DNA of 64,000 nucleotides from Sutterella megalosphaeroides (GTDB lineage: Bacteria > Pseudomonadota > Gammaproteobacteria > Burkholderiales > Burkholderiaceae_F), in the NCBI RefSeq assembly GCF_003609995.1, contig NZ_AP018786.1, positions 1,498,001 through 1,562,000 on the forward strand, read 5' to 3'. The notes beneath the pieces are model-generated. The model worked only from the letters and a program-made list of their open reading frames with translations, did no database searches and was not told where the DNA came from. Positions 1 through 8,354 of the stretch are shown in pieces; within the stretch, counting starts at the first letter, position 1, and each line of letters starts with the position of its first letter. A program made the position numbers and the translations under genes.

Positions 1-796
1 GATCGATGGGCGGACGGCGCAGTCCCTGAGAATAGGTCGGAACGATCTTGATGACGTAGACGAGCTCCAGGAGCTGAAGGTAGCGTCGAACGGTTTCAAG
101 GCACAGGCCCGACTCGCGGCTCAATTCCCCGTCGTCGACCTCGGTACCGATCCTGCGAGCAAGGAGATCGAGGAGGGACTTGAGGCCTTTTCGGTTGCGA
201 ATCACCAGAAGGTTGTAGAGATCCCTGAACATCCGGTAGTCGACGTAGTCGACGAGGAAGTCGGCGGCGTGCTCGAAATCTTCGACGACGGGAGGAAGCG
301 ACCCGTAGACGAGAAGGTTCGAAAGATTCGCTTGGACGAAATCCTTCGAGCGGTTGCGCGCAAGTTCGGCGGTCGAGAAGGGCCACAGCTGCTGCTCGAC
401 AATGAGCTTTTCAGCCGGAGTCCGAACCCCCTTGGCAAGCGCCAGAGACGTGGAAGCGGTGACGAAGATGCGCGAAGGCTTTTCGAGCGTTTCATTGACG
501 TTCACGAGGTGGCTGAGCGTAAGGCGGATGTCGGGTGCCAAATGCGCGTCCTCGATGACGATGATCGGGGCCTGAAGCAGAAACGCCTCGACCGCCTCGC
601 GGTTCTCGAACCAGAGCCGATCGAGGTCGGCGGGAGTAGTGCACGCGTAGAAGACGCACGGTTCGTCGAGTTTCTTGAGGATGTGGCGCACGAGCGACTC
701 CTTCCCGCTGGCGCGCAGGCCCACCAGCACGACGGCCGCAGGCGGCGCGACGGCGGTGATCGCAGGTTCGAGGTCTCGCTCAAGAAAATTCGACAT
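1..796 (-). CDS. AAA_14/DUF4143-type ATPase, partial (C-terminus beyond window start)
   Basis: The reading frame stays open from an ATG at 796 to the window edge, giving about 265 residues without a stop. A purine-rich GGAGAC lies just upstream of the ATG. The N-terminus has a hydrophobic strand followed by GLRASGKESL at about residues 25-34, a Walker A-like loop in which the usual Ser/Thr after GK is Glu. A Walker B-like IIVIEDAH follows at about residues 78-85. The visible C-terminal part has a winged-helix-like stretch (ELSRESGLCLETVRRYLQLL) as in ATPases of the AAA_14 plus DUF4143 class. These are often encoded singly and have no settled role. The altered P-loop makes ATP hydrolysis uncertain. 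Confidence 0.7.
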   Translation of the reverse strand, partial: MSNFLERDLEPAITAVAPPAAVVLVGLRASGKESLVRHILKKLDEPCVFYACTTPADLDRLWFENREAVEAFLLQAPIIVIEDAHLAPDIRLTLSHLVNVNETLEKPSRIFVTASTSLALAKGVRTPAEKLIVEQQLWPFSTAELARNRSKDFVQANLSNLLVYGSLPPVVEDFEHAADFLVDYVDYRMFRDLYNLLVIRNRKGLKSLLDLLARRIGTEVDDGELSRESGLCLETVRRYLQLLELVYVIKIVPTYSQGLRRPPID

Positions 797-1783
797 GTCA
801 CAGTCTCCGTCAGGGTTTCGGCCGAAATTATAGAGGGTGAGCGGCTTCTTCAATGCAAACAGACCTTGTTGACGAGTTGGCGGCGGGCAGGCCTAGGGCC
901 ACCGTCTTCGAAGCGTCGCCCGGAAGGCCCGTCGTCGGGCGAAAGCCCGAGAAGTCGCTCGCGCACGTCGGGACCATCGAGTCGGAGAGCCGTACGTGAC
1001 GCAGCGTGGCGCGAGCACCACAATCGGGACCGCATGGATGACCGCATCCCGCAGCGCCCGCAACACGCATCGCCGGTTGCAACCGAAGAACCGCACCGCG
1101 AACCGCCCGAGGAACCCGCAAAGCCCGTGATTCGAAGCATCCATGAGATTGCCGCCCGACGTGCGGAGCAAGCCACACGCGGGTCGTCGGGACTCCTTAA
1201 GCCCGTTCGCGGCGGCGAACGCGCTACCCTCAGGGACTACACGGCGCCGCCCGTCCATATCATCTACACGCCTTCGGGCGGGAAGCCCGATCGGTGAGAC
1301 GTTCGCCAAGGATCGACGCGACGGGCAGGGCGGTCGCATCGGCTGCGGCTCGGGAGCTTCAAGGCGCCGAGCCGCAACGAACGGTCGAAAACGCCGTTGA
1401 ACGTCGACGGCAAGCGTGGTTGGCGACTCAACGAATCCAAACGGCGAACCGAGCCGAAAACCATCTGAAAATTGCTCCGAAACTCAAAATTCAACATAAC
1501 GACTATTATGTTGAGTAATTTTTAAAGGTTTTTTCGAAATTTCCGCTCGAATCCGTTCGACTACAAATCGTCCGTCGAACCTTCTGCGCGCCGCGTCGAG
1601 CCGCCCGGATCTGCTCGTCCGTGACTGTCCGCCCCGCCGCGCTCGTTCGCTTTCGTCCCGGGCGTTCCTTCGTTTGCAAACACTTCGGGCCCCGCAGACT
1701 TCGGAGTTTCTCTCCATGCCCGTGAGGCCCGAATTCGGTTCGGTCGATCGCCGTTCCCGTCAGCCGGTCGGCTCAACGAAGTC
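797..1783. other. Gene-poor interval of about 1 kb
   Basis: No frame here has convincing coding character. The open frames on both strands are low-complexity Arg/Pro/Ala translations typical of GC-rich non-coding DNA. The left two thirds are GC-rich. Around 1470-1540 the composition turns AT-rich and holds a palindrome annotated separately. The rest has no recognisable element. Confidence 0.6.
1491..1514. promoter_or_regulatory. AT-rich perfect palindrome, operator or terminator-like
   Basis: The arms TCAACATAA (1491-1499) and TTATGTTGA (1506-1514) are perfectly complementary around a 6-base centre. They sit in an AT-rich island inside a GC-rich gap, followed by a T-rich run on the plus strand. 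It could be a binding site for a dimeric regulator or a weak terminator hairpin. No neighbouring gene start decides between these. Confidence 0.45.
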
Positions 1784-3070
1784 TCAGGCCTTCGTCACGA
1801 CCGGACGCATCACCGACGCGATGTGCGCGCGAACGCCCGCAGCCATGGCGGACTCGTCCGGGTTGAACATGTCCGAATGGTTGTTCGGAGCGTTCACGAC
1901 GCCTTCGGGGTCGGTCCCAAGGAACATGTAGACCGAAGGCACCTTCTGCGCGTAGTAGGAAAAGTCTTCGCTCGCGCCGACGCCCTTCTCGATTTCGACG
2001 GCATCAACCCCGAAGCGGCGAAGCACCTGAATGCTTTCGCGCGCGAGTTCGGCGTTGTTGACCGTGACGGGATAGCTGTCGGCGATGCGCACCGAGGCCT
2101 TCGCGCCCGAAGCGAGAGCCGTGCCTTCCACGACCTGCGGGAGGCGTTCGAGCATGCGTTCGCGAATCGCCATGTTGTTCGTGCGCATGGTCCCGAGCAT
2201 GGACGCCCTACCCGCCATCACGTTCGCGGTTTCGCCCGCAACGAGCTTCCCGATGGTGATGACGCCCATGCCGCGCGTGAGATCGATGTTGCGCGCGACG
2301 AGCTGCTGAAGCGCAATCACGGTTTCCGCCGCAACGAGCGTCGCGTCCACACCCGTCCAGGGCATCGCACCGTGCGCCTGCACGCCTTCGATCTCGATTT
2401 CGAAGGTGTCGATCGAATTGAGGGCCGTGCCCGGAACAATCTGCATCGTCCCCGTAGGAACGCGGGCCATCACGTGGATCCCGAACATTTGCTCGATCCC
2501 GTACTGTTCGATCAAGCCGCCTTCAACGAGCGCACGACCGCCCGAAAGCTTCCGGGTTTCGCGCTCGAAGGGGTTTTCGATCGAGTCGCCCTCTTCCGCG
2601 GGCTGAAAGACGAAGACCACCGTGCGGGGAACGTCGTCCTTATGGGCGGCGAGGATTCGGGCAGCCGACAAGAGCATCGCAATGTGCATGTCGTGCCCGC
2701 ACATGTGGGAAACGTCCGTTTCACGACCCCACATCGTGCCGCGCGCGCAGCTCGCAAAGGCAAGCCCCGTGTTTTCCTTCACGGGAAGTGCGTCGATGTC
2801 GGCACGAAGGCCGACGGCGTGGCCCTTGCCGGGATTCAAAACGCCGATCACGGCCGTGTGTGCCTCGCCGAACCCCGTCACGACCTCGTCGACGCCGTAT
2901 TTGCGAAGCTCCGCGGCGATGTAGTCGCGGGTCTTCGTTTCCTGGTTGCCGAGTTCGGGGTTGGCGTGAAAGTGACGGCGAAGCGCGATGGTGTTCGCAA
3001 GTTCGTCGGCGACGGCCGCTTCAAGCCATTCGGGAGCGGTCGGGAGTGCATCCTGATGAATTTCGGACAT
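1784..3070 (-). CDS. M20D family amidohydrolase (aminoacylase/IAA-amino acid hydrolase type)
   Basis: This 428-residue protein is full length for the M20D metallopeptidase family, which cleaves N-acyl or N-aryl amino acids in the cytosol using a two-metal centre. The metal-binding motif MCGHDMHI lies at residues 123-130 and QPAEEG, with the catalytic Glu, at 156-161. An early HANPELGNQE motif (residues 35-44) is also typical. The substrate cannot be read from sequence; hippurate, acyl-amino acids and p-aminobenzoyl-glutamate are all hydrolysed by relatives. The ATG at 3070 is preceded by GAGGG. No signal peptide is seen. The next gene downstream (the ATPase at 796) is about 1 kb away, so it is probably monocistronic. 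Confidence 0.9.
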   Translation of the reverse strand: MSEIHQDALPTAPEWLEAAVADELANTIALRRHFHANPELGNQETKTRDYIAAELRKYGVDEVVTGFGEAHTAVIGVLNPGKGHAVGLRADIDALPVKENTGLAFASCARGTMWGRETDVSHMCGHDMHIAMLLSAARILAAHKDDVPRTVVFVFQPAEEGDSIENPFERETRKLSGGRALVEGGLIEQYGIEQMFGIHVMARVPTGTMQIVPGTALNSIDTFEIEIEGVQAHGAMPWTGVDATLVAAETVIALQQLVARNIDLTRGMGVITIGKLVAGETANVMAGRASMLGTMRTNNMAIRERMLERLPQVVEGTALASGAKASVRIADSYPVTVNNAELARESIQVLRRFGVDAVEIEKGVGASEDFSYYAQKVPSVYMFLGTDPEGVVNAPNNHSDMFNPDESAMAAGVRAHIASVMRPVVTKA

Positions 3071-3269
3071 GGGACCCTCGTATGGAAAAAATGTTGTCAG
3101 GCACGGGGCCGCAGGAGGCTGGGAATGAATCCCGAGAAAGCCGCGGTCACGCAGTGTGGTGTCAGATGTGTCTTGACGGATGTTTTCGGGCGTTCCGGAG
3201 AACGGGGGAAAAGGAACGCCCTCTTCTTTGATGCCTTTGACGCCTTTGATGTTTTGACGACGCTCGGTC

Positions 3270-3812
3270 TCAGAGCTTCCGAGCCTCGTAACTCTCCTCC
3301 GCCCACACGGGCGTGACGACGCGGATGTTGCGCGCGTCGAGTTCCGCCTTGAGTCCGCGGTAGGCGGCCCCGGAAGCGACGTTCCCTTCGAGGAGCTTCT
3401 TTTCGGTGGAGGACGAAAGAACGAGCGTCGGGCACTTCAACTTCCCCGTATTGGGAACGGGCACCGTGAAGTCCGCGTGTGCGATCTCGGCGTAGTCGAT
3501 GCGGCGCGTGCGGCCTTTGTTGTCGGTGACGAGAACGGCATCCTTTTCAAAGCGCGCTTCCCGGTCCCAGGTGCCCGCGAAGCGCTTCAAGACTTCGGAG
3601 ACGCCCATTGCGGTCACGCACCCGTAGGCAACGAGCGGAAAGGCGATAGTTTCCATCGTGGCGGGCACGCCGTCCGCAAAAAGCGTGAGAAGAAGTCCGG
3701 CGCCGACGACGGCACCCGCGGCGCCGAGCGCGGTATGGGGTTCGTGAGCGACGATGCGCCAGCGGGGCGCTTCGGTGGCGGACCATTCGTCCGCAATCGG
3801 TTTCCAGAGCAT
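3270..3812 (-). CDS. Small membrane protein with two predicted TM helices, unknown function
   Basis: The 180-residue product has two hydrophobic segments at about residues 28-47 and 53-75. After them comes a soluble part with alternating beta-like hydrophobicity (around residues 86-120) that resembles the PH-like domains of small bacterial membrane proteins. I do not recognise a named family. The gene is separated from the M20 hydrolase by 200 bases and has its own -10-like TACAAT about 110 bases upstream, so it probably forms its own unit. The coding call rests on normal GC-rich codon use and a sensible protein composition. Confidence 0.7.
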   Translation of the reverse strand: MLWKPIADEWSATEAPRWRIVAHEPHTALGAAGAVVGAGLLLTLFADGVPATMETIAFPLVAYGCVTAMGVSEVLKRFAGTWDREARFEKDAVLVTDNKGRTRRIDYAEIAHADFTVPVPNTGKLKCPTLVLSSSTEKKLLEGNVASGAAYRGLKAELDARNIRVVTPVWAEESYEARKL

Positions 3813-3923
3813 GAGGGTTGAGCGCTTAAAAAAGAATCGAAATCAACGAGGGGCCGGCAGCAGACGTGTCGAAGGTCGACCTCGCTCGCTTTCGGCTCCC
3901 CCAAGGATCGGGCGTCTCCACGC

Positions 3924-3929
3924 ATTGTA
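3924..3929 (-). promoter_or_regulatory. -10 element (TACAAT) for the small membrane protein gene
   Basis: On the minus strand the sequence reads GCTACAATGCG, a good -10 hexamer about 110 bases upstream of the start at 3812. The same CTACAAT form precedes other minus-strand genes in this window (44622, 48038, 56853). No strong -35 is evident. Confidence 0.4.
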
Positions 3930-4070
3930 GCGTTCGCCGCGCGCGCCGCTTTTCGCGCGCTTTGCGCTCCCGAGCGGTTTTTCGCGCCTTTTTTCGGCAT
4001 TTTTTGTCTGTCTACGGGCCGAAACAGGTCGTTTTTTCGCAATAGGGTTCGGTTCCGTCCGACGGCATAG

Positions 4071-4076
4071 TATGAT
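4071..4076 (+). promoter_or_regulatory. -10 element (TATGAT) for the SWIM-SNF2 gene
   Basis: TATGAT lies 34 bases upstream of the ATG at 4111 and overlaps two upstream in-frame ATGs at 4072 and 4075. If this is the promoter, translation cannot begin at those, which supports 4111 as the start. The -35 region (around 4048) matches consensus poorly. Confidence 0.35.
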
Positions 4077-4110
4077 GGTGCGTTTGCAAACTCATTTCCC
4101 GAAATCCCCC

Positions 4111-7100
4111 ATGACCCAGCACACCGACGGTAATGCGTACTGGAGCGCGGCGTGGCTCGCCGCTTTCGAACGGCTCACCGACGAAAAGTCGTTGAAGCGC
4201 GCGGCGAATCAGGTGAAAAAGCCCGGCTACCGCGCGGAACTCACCGACGAAGGGATTCGCTTCAGCGTTTCGAAGCCTCGCGGCCACTGCTTCGACGGGT
4301 GGGTCTGCTCGCAAATCGATACCTCCGACAAGACCTGGAAGTGGTTCTTGGAGGATCTGGCGGCTCGTTCCGATCTCGTCGCCTCGATTCTGTGCGGGGA
4401 GCTCCCCGCCGAGGTGGACGAACTCCTCGAGCAGTACGACATCTCGCTCGTTCCGAGCTCCCCCGACGATTTTTCCTTCGGGTGCGACTGTCCGACGGGT
4501 TACCGGGAACCGTGCGCGCATTCGCTTACGGCCGTTCAGTGGATGGCGGAGCGCATCGCGCGCGATCCTTTCGCGCTGTTCGAATGGAACGGGATCGATC
4601 TCATTGCCGAACTGCGCGAGCGCGGGGTCGAGCCTCGGGAGCTCGCCAACTTGCGCATCCCCCGTTTTTCGGACCACATCACCGCGGCCGAAGCGCTCGT
4701 TCCCGAGGCGACCCCCGAGGTGCGCGCGGGTCGCACGCCCGAAGAGATTTTGCGCTCGATTCCGTATGCCCTGCTCGGTGAATCCGAGACGTATCCGGAA
4801 GCCTACCTCACGCGGCAACTCACCCGCACGGTGACGTTCGGCGACTGGATGAAGCGCTGCCGCACGAAGAGCACGAAATGGTGGAAGGACCACCGGCTTT
4901 TCATGACGGGTCGCATCGCCGTCCCCGACGAACTTCCGCCGAACCCCGACGGAACGCCTGCGAGCGAATCGGCCGTCGCGAGCGTCAAAGCCTACTTCAA
5001 ACGCGTTCGCGACGAGAGCCGCACCTACGAGTACGACTTCTTCAAGCGCTTCCCCGACGGTCCCGAGGTGCAACCCGGCAAGGGCGCCTACGAGATGTCG
5101 GAAGGCGAAGCCCTTGAGGAGATGCTTCTCGCGAAGCGTAGGGATGCCGATATTCCCGATTACATGACGGATGTGGCGGGCGGCGTCAAAGAAGCGGAAC
5201 CCGAGGAAATGCCCTTGGACCTGCACGCCCCCGCCGCACAGATTCTCGCGATGCGTCTCGGTCGGTGGCGACCGGGCGTGCGCGGGTTGAAGTTGGGGAT
5301 CGAACTTTCGGCCGAAGGTACGGGGCTACGCGTCGCGGTGCGTGACGTCGACACCGGGAACGCCGCGACCGAGTCGCAGGCGTCGGGCGACGTCATGCTT
5401 ACGTCCGACTACGAGTCGAAGCAAACGAAGCTGCGCGAAGCCCAACACGAGAAGCAGGAGCATCTTCTCTCCGCCCGTGAGATCGAGGCGCTCCGCAACC
5501 CCGTGTCGTTCGACCGGTACCTGGGGGCGCTCCTCCTTTTCACGGACCTCGAAGCCCACGAGCTCGACCCCGTTCACGAAGCGTGGCGTCAGATTGCGGT
5601 TGCGGCGGCGAACCTCGTGACGTCGGGCCTCACCATTCCGAAGCCCTTCCTTCCCGATTCCCTCGACTGGGCGATGACGCGCGTTTTGATGTTCCCGATC
5701 GTGAACGATCCGGAGGTCGCCCGCGTCGTGACGCTCTTGTCGGCCGCCGTCGAACCCGTTGCCGAAAAGATTTTGGAACCCTTCAACGGGTTCCGTCGGT
5801 TCCTGCCGCGCGCTTTGCAGCAGTTGCCCGCCTCGCGCCTTGACGCGCGCTTCGAATTCGCGCGTCGTACGACGATTGCGGCCCTGGCGTTTGCGTCTAC
5901 CGCGTTCCTGCGCTTTACGAATACGGAAAGCCTCTCCTCGCGCGCGGGCCTCATGGAGCGCCTCGCCCTGGGGCACGACGTCTCGCGTTTGGACGGGATG
6001 CTCTCGCCCGATTGCGCCCGGTTCGTCTTCCGCGGGTTCCTCCCGATGATTGCGGCGGACCTCTTCGACTTCCGCCCGGTCGTGATGCTCACCGCCGTAA
6101 ATACCGCGGCGGGCTTCGGGCTTACCTTCGGGATCGCGCCCAAAAACGGGAACGCCTCGTTCGGTTCGGGCGGAGGATCGCCCTCTTTGCCTGCGGGCCG
6201 CAATTCCGTGGAACCCGTGCCGCTTTCGGAACTTGTCTCGGACGAACGCTGGTTGAAGTACAAGTACCCGGCCCTTCAGGCCCTTGAAATCGTGCGGCGC
6301 CTCTGCCCGCAGTTGGACGACCTCGCACGGCACCCCGAGGAGCCGAAGTTGCTCACGACCGAAGAAACCGCGGACTTCCTCTTCAAGACCGCGGCCCTTC
6401 TGCGCCACTTCGGCGTTCGCACGGCGATGCCGGCGGAACTCCGCAGTATGGTGAAACCGCGCCTTGTCGCACGGATCGGCGCGGCCAAGATGCCCGCCAA
6501 CGTGAAGAGCTACCTCACGCAGGACGTTCTCTACGACTTCGACTGGCGCGTCGCGATCGGGAATCAAACGATCGACGCCGACGAATTCGTCGCGCTCGCA
6601 AAGCACAAGGGGAAGATCGTTCCCTTGAACGGGTCCTTTGTCTATCTCGACCCCGCGATGGTCGACGAGCTCCTCACGTCCCTCAAAAAGGCGAAAAAGC
6701 CCGACTACTTCGAAAAGTTCCGTGCGGTCCTGATGGGCTCCCTCGACGGGGCCGAGGTCGATGTTTCCGATGTGGTCGAGCGCATCAAGAGCGGGATGCT
6801 CGACGCGCGCGACCGTTCGGTCCCGTCGACCGTTCGTGCGACGCTGCGTCCCTATCAGGTGCGCGGGTTCTCGTGGCTCATGAAGAACATCGACCTCGGC
6901 ATGGGCTCGCTCATCGCCGACGACATGGGTCTCGGGAAAACCCTGCAGGTGATTACGGCCTTGGCCGCCCTCAAGCAGGAAGGTCGCTTGAACGGCCCCG
7001 AAGGCGCTCAGGCGCTTGTGGTCGCCCCGATGTCGCTTCTCACGAACTGGTCGCGCGAAGTCGAGCGCTTTGCGCCGGAATTGACGACCGGGCTCTACCA

Positions 7101-8346
7101 CGGCGTCGCGCGCGAACTCGTGCGCTCGGGCGAAAACGCGCCCGACATCATTCTCACGACCTACGGGACCCTTCGAAGCGAAGTCGAACTCCTTTCGAAG
7201 GATCCCTTCCGCGTGCTTGTCATCGACGAAGCGCAGGCGGTTAAGAACTACGCCTCGCAGCAGGCGCGCGCCGTGCGTGCGATCCGTGCGGACCACGTGA
7301 TCGCGATGACGGGCACGCCCGTGGAAAACCGGCTCCTCGAATACTGGTCGATCTTCGAAATCGTGCAGCCGAAACTTTTGGGCTCGGCCGCCGACTTCCA
7401 GCGCCGGATTGCGAAGCCCGTCGAGATCGATCACGATCCGGAAGTCTTGGAGCGCTTCAAAAAGCTCACGAGCCCCTTCATGATCCGACGCTCGAAGGAA
7501 GACAAGAACGTCATTTCGGACCTTCCGGAGCGCACGACCATCGACACCTTCACGACGCTCACGAAGCGCCAGGCGGAGCTCTACAAGAACGCGGTCGACG
7601 CGTCCTTCGAGCGTCTCAACGAACTCCGGGATACGGCGATCGGGAAGAAGCTCGAGAAAGGCATGGCGATCAACTCGGGCGACCTGCGGATGAAGCGTCG
7701 CGGCGAGGTGCTGCGTCTGATCGGCGAACTCAAAGCGATCTGCAATTCGCCCTCTCAGCACGACTGGATAGAGGGCGAGGACGGCTTTCACGCCGACGCG
7801 CCCGATGCGCCCGACTCGGGGAAGGCGGAAACGCTCATCGAACTCTTGGGTCGTTTGCACGATGCGGAACGAAAGGTAATCGTCTTCACGCAGTTCCGCC
7901 GCATGGGCGAGCTTCTTCAGCATTGGATCGAGCGGGAAACGGGGATGCGTCCCGACTTCCTCCACGGGGGCGTCTCGCGCGCGGGCCGTCAGGCGATGGT
8001 CGACCGGTTCCAGACGGACCGCTCCGCGCGCGTCATCATCGTCTCCTTGAAGGCGGGCGGCACGGGGTTGAATCTCACTGCGGCCTCGGCCGTCATCCAC
8101 TACGACCTCTGGTGGAATCCGGCCGTCGAGCAGCAGGCGACCGACCGCGCCTACCGCATCGGGCAGCGTCGCGACGTGCTCGTCTATCGCTTCGTCACGG
8201 CGGGGACGTTTGAAGAAAAGATCAACCGCATGCTCGTTGAAAAGCGCGAGCTCGCCGACCTCGCGGTCTCCGCGGGCGAAACCTGGATCGGAGACCTTCC
8301 CGAAGAGAGCCTGCGCGACTTCCTCAGCCTTTCGGAAACCTTCTGA
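4111..8346 (+). CDS. SWIM zinc-finger SNF2-family helicase/ATPase
   Basis: This 1411-residue protein is a bacterial Swi2/Snf2 DNA translocase. A SWIM zinc motif (CDCPTGYREPCAHS) lies at about residues 125-138. A long middle region is of the type found in bacterial SNF2 proteins. The C-terminal ATPase has Walker A in DDMGLGKTLQ (about 936-945), a DEAQ motif II in VIDEAQAVKN (about 1037) and motif VI QATDRAYRIGQ (about 1343-1353). Such proteins move along double-stranded DNA and remodel bound proteins or RNA polymerase; the bacterial SWIM subgroup is poorly characterised. The start at 4111 fits the -10 element at 4071. It is followed after 8 bases by the AT-hook protein gene, so the two are probably co-transcribed. 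Confidence 0.93.
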   Translation: MTQHTDGNAYWSAAWLAAFERLTDEKSLKRAANQVKKPGYRAELTDEGIRFSVSKPRGHCFDGWVCSQIDTSDKTWKWFLEDLAARSDLVASILCGELPAEVDELLEQYDISLVPSSPDDFSFGCDCPTGYREPCAHSLTAVQWMAERIARDPFALFEWNGIDLIAELRERGVEPRELANLRIPRFSDHITAAEALVPEATPEVRAGRTPEEILRSIPYALLGESETYPEAYLTRQLTRTVTFGDWMKRCRTKSTKWWKDHRLFMTGRIAVPDELPPNPDGTPASESAVASVKAYFKRVRDESRTYEYDFFKRFPDGPEVQPGKGAYEMSEGEALEEMLLAKRRDADIPDYMTDVAGGVKEAEPEEMPLDLHAPAAQILAMRLGRWRPGVRGLKLGIELSAEGTGLRVAVRDVDTGNAATESQASGDVMLTSDYESKQTKLREAQHEKQEHLLSAREIEALRNPVSFDRYLGALLLFTDLEAHELDPVHEAWRQIAVAAANLVTSGLTIPKPFLPDSLDWAMTRVLMFPIVNDPEVARVVTLLSAAVEPVAEKILEPFNGFRRFLPRALQQLPASRLDARFEFARRTTIAALAFASTAFLRFTNTESLSSRAGLMERLALGHDVSRLDGMLSPDCARFVFRGFLPMIAADLFDFRPVVMLTAVNTAAGFGLTFGIAPKNGNASFGSGGGSPSLPAGRNSVEPVPLSELVSDERWLKYKYPALQALEIVRRLCPQLDDLARHPEEPKLLTTEETADFLFKTAALLRHFGVRTAMPAELRSMVKPRLVARIGAAKMPANVKSYLTQDVLYDFDWRVAIGNQTIDADEFVALAKHKGKIVPLNGSFVYLDPAMVDELLTSLKKAKKPDYFEKFRAVLMGSLDGAEVDVSDVVERIKSGMLDARDRSVPSTVRATLRPYQVRGFSWLMKNIDLGMGSLIADDMGLGKTLQVITALAALKQEGRLNGPEGAQALVVAPMSLLTNWSREVERFAPELTTGLYHGVARELVRSGENAPDIILTTYGTLRSEVELLSKDPFRVLVIDEAQAVKNYASQQARAVRAIRADHVIAMTGTPVENRLLEYWSIFEIVQPKLLGSAADFQRRIAKPVEIDHDPEVLERFKKLTSPFMIRRSKEDKNVISDLPERTTIDTFTTLTKRQAELYKNAVDASFERLNELRDTAIGKKLEKGMAINSGDLRMKRRGEVLRLIGELKAICNSPSQHDWIEGEDGFHADAPDAPDSGKAETLIELLGRLHDAERKVIVFTQFRRMGELLQHWIERETGMRPDFLHGGVSRAGRQAMVDRFQTDRSARVIIVSLKAGGTGLNLTAASAVIHYDLWWNPAVEQQATDRAYRIGQRRDVLVYRFVTAGTFEEKINRMLVEKRELADLAVSAGETWIGDLPEESLRDFLSLSETF

Positions 8347-8354
8347 GTACGACC

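Noticed and set aside
797-1783. Small open frames on both strands in the first gene-poor kilobase
   Set aside because: All are Arg/Pro/Ser-rich translations with no start signals or family patterns, as expected by chance in GC-rich DNA.
5326-8100. A 924-codon open frame on the minus strand opposite the SNF2 gene
   Set aside because: Shadow frame; the plus strand encodes all helicase motifs.
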